From JALHUF01 sp050014795 (GTDB lineage Bacteria; Acidobacteriota; Terriglobia; UBA7540), in assembly GCA_050014795.1 (NCBI GenBank), contig JBEKCQ010000125.1, forward strand, positions 1 through 14,220: 14,220 nucleotides of DNA, read 5' to 3'. Shown here piece by piece: positions 1 through 6,726 of this stretch. Position numbers and translations under genes: made by a program. The notes under the pieces were generated by a model. It was not told the DNA's origin. It made no database searches and was given only the letters and a program-made list of their open reading frames with translations. How positions within the stretch are numbered: position 1 is the first letter of the stretch; the number at the start of each line of letters is the position of its first letter.

Positions 1-238
1 CAACCTATGGCGGCATTCCAAACCTTGCTGGGGCTCGGGACCAAACACAAGTCCACGACCTATAAGGAGATACGAAGCAGGCGGACCTTTCCAAACCGCC
101 AAGCCAAGGCTGACCCCAACCTATTGGGGTTTGCTGAAACAACCGGATAAGCATGTGTCGCCTACATCAAGGGAACAGATTGTCAAAGTTGGTGAGAACT
201 GCCAGAATACCCGGAAAGTCTGAAGCGGACGGTCGGAG

Positions 239-517
239 ATGGGCAAAAGGGAGCGGAAGAAACACGATTTCCTTCCAGTCGAGCTCGACAAAGTCTGGCT
301 GCGGGTGGGGCGGCTTCGCTGGCGATTGCTGTCAGATCGTTTGAGACGAATGTTGATCGAGGGAACGGAGAATGTGGCACGAATCCGGAATGAGATAGCG
401 AAATCGGCAAAGGTCTCATGTATGCCCCCAGTTGAAGTTCTGGCAGAATTGTGGATTGTTGAGAATGGAGTTATAGACGGGCGTACGACGCCTTTTGTTC
501 TAAAGGACGGCGCTTGA
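239..517 (+). CDS. Hypothetical protein; probable N-terminal part of an interrupted metallopeptidase-like gene
   Basis: This is an open frame of 92 codons rich in Arg and Lys at its N-terminus. I do not recognise a family in it. It starts at the first ATG after an in-frame stop at 221-223. GGAG directly abuts the ATG, too close for a good ribosome binding site, so the start is uncertain; the ATG at 350 is another option. The frame ends in TGA at 515-517, and the next codon in the same frame is the ATG of the HExxH frame at 518. The two pieces therefore read as one protein of about 228 residues with a single stop at residue 93. Its last residues (DGRTTPFVLKDGA) look like a strand leading into the following helix rather than a natural C-terminus. 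DNA here is visibly less GC-rich than the dehydrogenase genes downstream, which may indicate separate ancestry. The alternative is two genuinely separate, translationally coupled genes. Confidence 0.5.
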   Translation: MGKRERKKHDFLPVELDKVWLRVGRLRWRLLSDRLRRMLIEGTENVARIRNEIAKSAKVSCMPPVEVLAELWIVENGVIDGRTTPFVLKDGA

Positions 518-925
518 ATGGGAGTGCAGCTGCCCGCACAGACCGCGCTTCATAGCAACGAATCCCATGTGCGGGCATTGTTGGTTCATGAATTTGCGCA
601 CAGCTTTTATTACATGACTGAGATAGTCAATCGGGCGGACCGTGGATTACCACTGAGCCTTTGGGATGGGTTATCGGACCCGTTCAATGATGCTAATGAC
701 AGGGCGAAGCTCGTAAATCCGTTCGATTGGTTTTGTAAGCAGGATGCAGAGGCCTTCATGTATCATTCCGACCATAGACTGAACGAGATTGATAAGGACC
801 TCCCAGAATTGCGTGGAGAACTTCCAGTTGTCCCGCCACGGTTGGATTTCAACGTTACGGCTAGGTTTTGCATCGAAGAGGGAATTGTTGCTCACATCAG
901 ACGGCTTAGGGAGGCCGCAAGTTGA
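518..925 (+). CDS. HExxH-motif protein, putative zinc metallopeptidase domain
   Basis: A 135-residue product carries HEFAH at about residues 24-28 in the helical context LLVHEFAHSFYYM. This matches the HExxH zinc-binding helix of metallopeptidases, where two His bind zinc and Glu activates water. A later acidic stretch (DAEAFMYHSDHRLNEIDKD) could supply a third ligand, but I cannot assign one. There is no signal peptide or membrane segment, so a cytoplasmic location is likely. The ATG follows the upstream TGA with no gap and has no clear ribosome binding site of its own (only GGACGG a few bases before), so it may be the continuation of the 239-517 frame rather than a separate gene. The HExxH call rests on a short motif only, and function is unproven. 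A GC-rich perfect palindrome lies 9 bases after the stop codon. Confidence 0.55.
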   Translation: MGVQLPAQTALHSNESHVRALLVHEFAHSFYYMTEIVNRADRGLPLSLWDGLSDPFNDANDRAKLVNPFDWFCKQDAEAFMYHSDHRLNEIDKDLPELRGELPVVPPRLDFNVTARFCIEEGIVAHIRRLREAAS

Positions 926-934
926 TGTGTGTTG

Positions 935-952
935 GCGCCGCGCGCGCGGCGC
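935..952. repeat. 18-bp perfect GC palindrome
   Basis: The sequence GCGCCGCGCGCGCGGCGC equals its own reverse complement. It begins 9 bases after the stop codon of the HExxH frame. It could form a hairpin at the end of that transcript, but no T-run follows (AATTAGGA does), so it is not a standard intrinsic terminator. Alternating CG also favours unusual DNA structure. Function is unknown. Confidence 0.5.
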
Positions 953-1122
953 AATTAGGATTGCGATAAAACGCGGGGTACGCTCCTTAGCGATGTGCAA
1001 GAACTGGGATTCTTTGTAAGCGTCTGGTGAACCCATCTTGTCGATGTAGACTCACTCACTTCCGCTGGTACAAAAAATCGGTCAGTTCACAGTCATAGAG
1101 GGCAGTTTGACAAAGAACGCGC

Positions 1123-1136
1123 TTCCCGACCGGGAA
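1123..1136. promoter_or_regulatory. Inverted repeat, possible operator upstream of the dehydrogenase operon
   Basis: TTCCCG and CGGGAA flank a 2-base centre (AC), giving a perfect 14-bp dyad about 85 bases before the ATG at 1222. The size and position would suit binding by a dimeric regulator. No well-matched promoter boxes sit around it and no regulator is known for it, so this is only a candidate. Confidence 0.25.
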
Positions 1137-1221
1137 AGTCCCGCGCCGTCCCATTTGGAGGGAGGGCTTCCATCGGGATCATCCGGCACGTTCACGTTTA
1201 CCAGTCCGGGAGGTACCTGTT

Positions 1222-2547
1222 ATGGGACCCGATAGACAATCGCCTCTATCAATGAATTCCGGCAGTGTGGGCGTCCGGGGAACCAGCCGTTCGCAAGGCG
1301 TTCCCGCAGAAATGCGCGCCCTGGTGCTGGACGGAATCGGCTTCGACCACCTACGTGTACGAAAGGTGCCAACCCCTCGTCCGGGGCCCAAGCAGATGCT
1401 GGCCCGCGTGGACGCTGCCGGAATTTGCACTTCGCTGATCAAGCTGATCGAGCAGGGGCCTGACCACAAGCTGCTCTACGGGTGGGATATCACCCGCTTT
1501 CCACTGATCCTCGGTGACGAAGGTTCGGTCACGTTAGTGGAAGTCGGGGCCGAGTTGCGCAATCGCTACTCCGCCGGCGAGCGATACGTTCTGCAGCCGG
1601 CCGTCAATCACGCGCCCATCAATCACCGTGAGCGGTATCGGGACGAAGGCAAGGGCATCGAGAAGATTGCCCTGGGTTATACGTTGGGGGGGCACCTCGC
1701 AGAGTACATTCTTGTCACCGAAGAGGTCCTCGCCGCGAGTTGTGTGCTTCCACTCCCGGACCCGGCACTGGCCTATGCCCATGCCGCCATGAGCGAACCT
1801 TTTTCCTGTGTCATCTCCGCTCAAGACCACCATCTCCACTTAAGGCAAGGCAGCGCGCTGGCCCTGAGGGAAGTGCTGAAGGGTCTCAAACCCGGCGGCG
1901 TAACGGTCGTCATCGGCGCCGGCGCGATGGGTCGTATGCATGTCGCCCTGGCCATGAGCTATCGGCCCCGCGCGATCGTCGTCGCGGACCTGGTGGAGTC
2001 GCGCCTGGATTTGGTGAAGACCCTCTTCGGCCCGCGGGCGCAGGCGCTGGGGATTGCCCTTTGCACGGTCAACCCCGGCACGGTTGATCTCAAGAAAGCC
2101 GTAGACGGGTTGACGGAGTATGCGGGTGCCGATGACGTGATTGTCGCCGTCGGTTCCAGAAAGGCCATCGAGGTCGCCCAGCACCTTGTGGGACGGGGCG
2201 CCGTCTTGAATCTCTTCGGCGGACTGAAGAAGGGAGAAGACGTCATTGGCTTTGACACCGGCATGGTGCACTACAAGGAGATCAACATCACCGGGTCGAG
2301 CGGCGGCTCTCCTTGGGATGTGGCGCGCACCCTGGAGCTGATGGCCGCGAAGGAGATCGATGCGGGAGCGCACATCACGCGAATCGGAGATCTGGAACAC
2401 GCGATCGAGTTCCTGCGTATGATCCTGGCGCAGGAAATCGATGGCAAAGCCGTCGTCTATCCCCACCGGTGCAGCCGTGAGATTCGGGCTGTAAAATCCT
2501 GGACCGCGCAGGATGAGCGTGACTACTTGAGAGAACGAGAGGATTAA
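1222..2547 (+). CDS. Medium-chain alcohol/polyol dehydrogenase, L-sorbose-1-phosphate reductase-like
   Basis: This is a 441-residue NAD(P)-dependent dehydrogenase of the zinc alcohol dehydrogenase (MDR) superfamily. The GroES-like catalytic domain starts near residue 31 (MRALVLDG). Cys69 (AAGICTS) is the usual first catalytic-metal ligand. The Rossmann motif VIGAGAMGRM is at about 230-239. The stretch around 120-200 (YVLQPAVNH, GGHLAEYILV, MSEPFSCVISA) resembles the sorbose-1-phosphate reductase branch; the four-Cys structural zinc loop is absent. Oddly, the catalytic-zinc His of GHE is Asp99 (LGDEGSVTLVEVG), although Glu100 and the later SEP remain. Such enzymes interconvert ketose phosphates and polyol phosphates in the cytoplasm; the actual substrate is unknown. 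The start is set by GGGAGGT seven bases upstream. This gives about 30 residues ahead of the usual family start, and Met31 is the alternative. It is followed after 3 bases by the MtlD-like gene, forming an operon. Confidence 0.85.
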   Translation: MGPDRQSPLSMNSGSVGVRGTSRSQGVPAEMRALVLDGIGFDHLRVRKVPTPRPGPKQMLARVDAAGICTSLIKLIEQGPDHKLLYGWDITRFPLILGDEGSVTLVEVGAELRNRYSAGERYVLQPAVNHAPINHRERYRDEGKGIEKIALGYTLGGHLAEYILVTEEVLAASCVLPLPDPALAYAHAAMSEPFSCVISAQDHHLHLRQGSALALREVLKGLKPGGVTVVIGAGAMGRMHVALAMSYRPRAIVVADLVESRLDLVKTLFGPRAQALGIALCTVNPGTVDLKKAVDGLTEYAGADDVIVAVGSRKAIEVAQHLVGRGAVLNLFGGLKKGEDVIGFDTGMVHYKEINITGSSGGSPWDVARTLELMAAKEIDAGAHITRIGDLEHAIEFLRMILAQEIDGKAVVYPHRCSREIRAVKSWTAQDERDYLRERED

Positions 2548-2550
2548 GGC

Positions 2551-3873
2551 GTGGCGCTCACAGGGAGCCGCACTTTCGTGGGCATCGGATTTGGCCCCAT
2601 CCAAGCGGGGCTCTTCCTCTACGAAGCCTTCCGCTCGGGAGGCTTCCGGCGCCTGGTGGTTGGGGAAGTGCTGGCGGATGTGGTGAACGTCGTCCGACAA
2701 GCGGAAGGGCGGTACGCTGTGAACATCGCTCACTCCAACCGCGTCGAAATCGCGCGAGTCGGCCCGGTCCAGATTGAAGACCCGGCTGTGGAGCAGGACC
2801 GCCGGCGGATGATCGACGCCGTGGCCGAGGCGGCGGAAGTCGCCACGGCGGTGCCCAGCGTTCGATTTTACGTATCCTCCGGCCCCGGGAGCATGCACCG
2901 CCTGTTGGCCGACGGTTTGCGTAAGAAGGCAGCCGAAGCCGGCCCGCGCGCCGTCGTGTACGCTGCCGAAAACCACAACCACGCGGCGGAAATCTTGGAG
3001 GCCGCAGTGTTCCAAGAGGTCCCCGCGGGCGAGCGCGACGCGGTGCGGGCGCGGGTCTGCTTTCTGAATACCGTGATCGGAAAAATGAGCGGGGTCGTCT
3101 CGGACGCGCAAGAGATGCAGGCATCGGCGTTGGCCGCCGTTACGCCTCAGGCCCAGCGCGCCTTTCTTGTCGAAGTGTTTAACCGCATCCTGATTTCCAG
3201 GATCTGCTTTCGAGAAGCAAGCGGCGAGCCTGGCTTTCAGCGGGGCATCACGGTTTTCGAGGAGAAGGAGGATCTCCTCCCCTTCGAAGAAGCGAAACTC
3301 TACGGTCACAACGCAACCCATGCGCTGGCAGCTTACATGGGCACGATCCGGGACGTGCAGCGAATCGGCGACCTGCGCCAGTTCCCCGATATTCTTCGCT
3401 TTCTTCGCGCGGCTTTTATCCATGAGTCAGGTGAGGCATTGATTCGCAAACATCACGGGAAGGATCGTTTGTTCACGCCCGCGGGATATGGCACTTACGC
3501 GGACGACCTTCTTGGACGAATGACGAATCCTTACCTGCGGGACACCGTGGAGCGTGTGGGTCGAGATCCGCAACGCAAGCTGGGCTGGGACGACCGCCTG
3601 CTGGGAACCATGCGCCTAGCCCTGCGGGAGAATTTGGTGCCGCGTCGTTATGCTTTGGGCGCGGCGGCCGCACTGGCAAGACTGGATCCATCTTTTCTAC
3701 GAAGCGAGGCTCGTGCCGGGACCTGGCTCGAACCGCTCTGGGGCCAGGTTCCGGCAGAGCGGCACGAGAAGGACACCATCATCGCCTTGATCGAGGACGG
3801 GCGGCACCGCCTGAAACGTTGGTGTGAGTCAGGATTTCAGGACCTGGAGGGCTTCTTCCCTCGAGACAACTGA
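2551..3873 (+). CDS. Mannitol dehydrogenase family protein (MtlD-like polyol-phosphate dehydrogenase)
   Basis: A 440-residue product of the polyol-specific long-chain dehydrogenase family, to which mannitol-1-phosphate 5-dehydrogenase belongs. An N-terminal nucleotide-binding start, VGIGFGPIQAG, lies at residues 10-20. The family's catalytic signature KxxxxNxxxH is present as KLYGHNATHALAAYMG at about 249-264 (Lys249, Asn254, His258). The C-terminal segment NPYLRDTVERVGRDPQRKL at about 326-343 closely follows the MtlD pattern. It likely oxidises or reduces a sugar-alcohol phosphate with NAD(H) in the cytoplasm; the precise polyol is not fixed. The start is GTG, preceded by GAGAGGA with seven bases of spacing and lying inside the end of the previous gene, so the two are probably translated from one message. 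It is somewhat longer than typical bacterial MtlD. It could instead be an aldonate or polyol reductase of the same superfamily. Confidence 0.85.
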   Translation: MALTGSRTFVGIGFGPIQAGLFLYEAFRSGGFRRLVVGEVLADVVNVVRQAEGRYAVNIAHSNRVEIARVGPVQIEDPAVEQDRRRMIDAVAEAAEVATAVPSVRFYVSSGPGSMHRLLADGLRKKAAEAGPRAVVYAAENHNHAAEILEAAVFQEVPAGERDAVRARVCFLNTVIGKMSGVVSDAQEMQASALAAVTPQAQRAFLVEVFNRILISRICFREASGEPGFQRGITVFEEKEDLLPFEEAKLYGHNATHALAAYMGTIRDVQRIGDLRQFPDILRFLRAAFIHESGEALIRKHHGKDRLFTPAGYGTYADDLLGRMTNPYLRDTVERVGRDPQRKLGWDDRLLGTMRLALRENLVPRRYALGAAAALARLDPSFLRSEARAGTWLEPLWGQVPAERHEKDTIIALIEDGRHRLKRWCESGFQDLEGFFPRDN

Positions 3874-3962
3874 TCCACTGGCACGGTAGCTGTCACGAAG
3901 ACCGGGGCGGACGACTTCAACTCTGCTGGGATTCCAGATTCAGTTCAACCATTCTTCATCAC

Positions 3963-5344
3963 CTAATGCTTGGGGATGGTGTGTATGGGTTCGCCTTCGA
4001 GGGCGTGGGCCGCTTCCATCCACGCTTCCGCCAGCGTGGGATGGGCGTGGATGGTTCGGGCAAGTTCCGCCCCGGTCAGTTCGGCGCGAAGTGCGACAGT
4101 GGCCTCGGCGATGAGCTCTGTGGCGTGAGGGCCGACGGCCGCCGCTCCCAGGAGTGGAGTAAGTCGGCCCCGGCATCGGCGACCCACTTCACAAAACCCA
4201 TGGGCTCCCCCACCGCGAGAGCTTTCCCCAGTGCACCCAGCATGAACTTCCCGGTCTTGACCTTTTTGTTTTGTTGTTGGGCTTCCTGCTCACTGAGCCC
4301 GACGGTTCCAATTTCCGGCGAAGTGAAGAACCAATCGGGAACGTACTTCTCGTTATTGCGCAGGTATCGTCCGCAGGCATTCTCGGCGGCAACCAAACCT
4401 TGCGAGGTGGCGGCGTGGGCCAATAGTGGACCTCCGGTGACGTCGCCAATGGTATACACCGTTGCGACCTGCGTTCTGCCGTACTCATCGACGTCGATGA
4501 AACCACGTTCGTTGGTGGTCAATCCCGTGTTTTCCGCCTGGAGTTCCTGCGTCACCGCGTGCCGGCCGAGGGCCGCCAGCAACAAATCCGCCTTCACCCA
4601 CTCCTGCTGGACCTGTCCACGCACACGCTGATCGTCCGCGGATATTTCTTCCAGGGTTGCGCCAGTGAAGATGCGGACCCCTTGCGTTTTCTCCATGTGC
4701 CGTCGCAACTCACGCCGAATATCGGCATCAAGGTTCCAAAGGACATCCTCGAGCAGCTCAATGACCGTGACCCGAACGCCCTGTTGCGCCAGCAGGCACG
4801 CAAATTCGCATCCAACGATCCCGCCCCCAGCACTAAGGTGCTCGACGGCAGCGACCGCAGGTTCAGGAAGGACCGGCTTTCAACCACCCGCGGATGACGC
4901 GGGAGGAACAACGGCATCGCCGGCGCCGAGAATCACGGGCTCAGTACCGGAGCCGGAGGATGAGGCTTGAGGGCTTACCAGAATACGACTGCGACTTTGA
5001 AACGCCGCGGTCCCCTGGAACACCTTAATGCCGTTCGCCTTGAGCAGTTGCTTGATCCCGTTGCGCAGCGTCCGGACCACCTGGTCTTTGCGCTCCACCA
5101 TAGCCGCATAATCAAATGAGGCGCTACCGACTTTGAGGCCCATGGCGCCAGCAGACTTCACCCGCGCGTACAGATCGGCTGAAGCAATAAAACTCTTAGC
5201 AGGAATGCAGCCCCAGTTCAGGCAAGTTCCGCCCAGCTCCTCTTTCTCCACCAGAGCTACGGAAGCCCCCAATTGTGCCGCACGGATGGCAGCCGGGTAC
5301 CCGCCGGGTCCTGCCCCAATAACCACTATGCCGAACGCTTCCAC
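3963..5344 (-). pseudogene. lpdA: Dihydrolipoamide dehydrogenase (E3), frame-broken
   Basis: E3 reoxidises dihydrolipoyl groups of the E2 core and passes electrons to NAD+. The N-terminal FAD motif VIGAGPGGY (residues 8-16), the redox disulphide GGTCLNWGCIPAKS (Cys41, Cys46), the NAD-domain segment IVGCEFACLLAQQG, the second FAD segment YTIGDVTGG and the C-terminal active-site HAHPTLAE are all present, but not in one frame. The first frame runs from 5344 to a TGA at 4882-4880. A second frame encodes RVVESRSFLNLRSLP and STLVLGAG across about 4890-4826. The first frame then resumes to about 4160, where a third frame carries LLGAAAVGPHATEL to the TAG at 3965-3963. Repaired, the product would be about 460 residues, normal for E3. 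The start is GTG with GAGGAG upstream, overlapping the end of E2 by 19 bases. It is last in the complex operon. Two of the indels fall at G-runs, so assembly error is a real alternative to a true pseudogene. Confidence 0.85.
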
Positions 5345-6711
5345 AGGCTTGTCTCCTCGAGTTTTTTTCTGATGACGTTCAGAAATCGGGCTGCCAAAGC
5401 GCCATCGATGATCCGATGGTCAGACGATAGCGTCATTTTCATCATGGAGCGGATCACGCTCTGGTCGTCTCTGACCACCGGCTGCTTCACGATGCTCGAC
5501 ACCGCAAGAATGGCGCTTTCGCCGGGATTGATGATGGCGGTGAAGTTCTCGACGTCCAGCATGCCCATGTTGGAAATCGTGAACGTACTTCCGGTCATCT
5601 CAGCCGGGGTCAGCTTGCCGGCGCGGGCCTTGGCCGTCAGCTCGGTGGCGCGGTCGTGGATTTCTGCCAGGGTAAGCACATTGGCATCGCGGATGACAGG
5701 AACCACCAGCCCTTGCTCCAGGGCCACGGCCAGGCCGAGATGAATTCTGCTGTGCCACCGCACACTTTTCCCGTCCGTAGTGCTGTTCATAATGGGAAAT
5801 TCCTGCAGAGCGAGCGCGGCAGCCTTCAGAATGAAGTCGGTAATCGTGCACGACACACCTTGGGTTTTTAACTCAGACCGAAACGAGTCAAGTTCCGTCA
5901 CATCAGCAGAAACAGTCACAAAGAAGTGCGGCGTGTTGGCGTAACTCTGGGTCAGCCGCTGCGCGATCACCTGTCGCATGCGCGTCATAGGTTTGGGCCG
6001 TTCCGCAATCGCGGTTTCAATGTCCCCCACGGTGATCCCGCCCGAGTCGTCACCAGGTTGGAGGCTAAGAAGGTCGATTCCTTCTTTGGCCGCCAACTTC
6101 TTAGCGGCGGGCGTAATCCGCAGCCGGTCGTACCCCTTGGCGCCCAGGTAGGCCTTGACGTCCCGCTCTACGACCCGCCCCCCGGGACCCGTACCCGCGA
6201 TGGGTGTGGGATCAATTGCACTTTCTCTGGCCAGTCTGGCGGCACGTGGACTGATCTTGAATGGTCTTGTTGTTTCGCCGGCGGTCGGCACACAGGGCGG
6301 CGTCTCTTGCAGCCGAGCTTCACGCTCTCCATGAACTGGCCTCTTCATCGGCGGCTGGATTCCTTCAGTCGCTGGCGCAGGCGCGGGCTGTCTCAGGGGG
6401 CCGGCCGGCTCTCGCAGTGCCGCCGCCTTTTCCGTCACGGCAGGAGGAGCTGGAACTTCCGGAACGGCCTCGCCGGGTTCGCCAACAAAGCCCACGATAG
6501 ACTGGATTGGAACTGTCCGCCCTTCGGGAACCACAATCTTGAGCAGGGTGCCGTCGTGGAAGCTCTCCACCTCCAGCAGAGCTTTGTCCGTCTCGATTTC
6601 GAAGAGGATGTCACCCTTAGCGACCGCCTCTCCCTCCTTCTTGAGCCACCGAACAAGGGTCCCCTCTTCTTCCGATTGCCCCAGTTTGGGCATGACAATA
6701 GGTCGAACCAT
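5326..6711 (-). CDS. 2-oxo acid dehydrogenase dihydrolipoyl acyltransferase (E2)
   Basis: A 461-residue E2 core protein that carries the acyl group on a lipoyl arm and transfers it to CoA. One lipoyl domain occupies about residues 2-78 with the lipoylated Lys43 in EIETDKALLEVES. A Pro/Ala-rich linker follows to about 150. The segment 152-189 (ISPRAARLARESAID, then GTGPGGRVVERDV) is a peripheral subunit-binding domain. A second similar segment follows at 197-236 (ITPAAKKLAAKEGIDL, then GGITVGDIETAI). The catalytic chloramphenicol-acetyltransferase-like domain runs from about 240 to the end, with the active-site DHRIIDG at 431-437 (His432, Asp436). It starts at ATG 6711, with AAGGA nine bases before and 15 bases after the E1 stop. 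Its end overlaps the E3 start. The acyl specificity (pyruvate, acetoin or branched-chain type) cannot be read from the sequence alone. Confidence 0.93.
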   Translation of the reverse strand: MVRPIVMPKLGQSEEEGTLVRWLKKEGEAVAKGDILFEIETDKALLEVESFHDGTLLKIVVPEGRTVPIQSIVGFVGEPGEAVPEVPAPPAVTEKAAALREPAGPLRQPAPAPATEGIQPPMKRPVHGEREARLQETPPCVPTAGETTRPFKISPRAARLARESAIDPTPIAGTGPGGRVVERDVKAYLGAKGYDRLRITPAAKKLAAKEGIDLLSLQPGDDSGGITVGDIETAIAERPKPMTRMRQVIAQRLTQSYANTPHFFVTVSADVTELDSFRSELKTQGVSCTITDFILKAAALALQEFPIMNSTTDGKSVRWHSRIHLGLAVALEQGLVVPVIRDANVLTLAEIHDRATELTAKARAGKLTPAEMTGSTFTISNMGMLDVENFTAIINPGESAILAVSSIVKQPVVRDDQSVIRSMMKMTLSSDHRIIDGALAARFLNVIRKKLEETSLWKRSA

Positions 6712-6726
6712 CTTAACGATTCCTTG

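Larger units (their letters stand above)
926..1221. other. Intergenic region upstream of the dehydrogenase operon
   Basis: About 296 bases hold no gene I can support. It contains the 18-bp GC palindrome at 935-952 and the inverted repeat TTCCCG-AC-CGGGAA at 1123-1136. There is a weak promoter-like pair, TAGACT at 1047-1052 and TACAAA at 1069-1074 with 16 bases between. A TTGACA-like box near 1107-1112 has no convincing partner. The half-site TGATTGATT found at the repressor promoter does not occur here, so shared control by the same repressor is not evident. Confidence 0.5.

Noticed and set aside
1..150. 49-codon open frame entering from the left edge, ending TAA 148-150, with a CCCCAA/TTGGGG hairpin at 114-129
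   Set aside because: No recognisable domain and short enough to be open by chance; without upstream sequence it cannot be judged as a gene end. The 6-bp hairpin has no T-run.
515..517. TGA as a selenocysteine codon in the HExxH gene
   Set aside because: No convincing SECIS-like hairpin follows the TGA, the neighbouring residues do not resemble a selenoprotein active site, and an ATG directly follows.
1840..3423. 527-codon open frame on the minus strand
   Set aside because: It is fully antisense to the two well-supported dehydrogenase genes and its product has no family resemblance; it is a by-product of GC-rich third codon positions.
4594..4917. Separate 107-codon minus-strand gene inside the E3 locus
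   Set aside because: Only its 5' half (about 4890-4826) makes sense, as the displaced part of the E3 NAD-binding domain; the rest is out-of-frame sequence.
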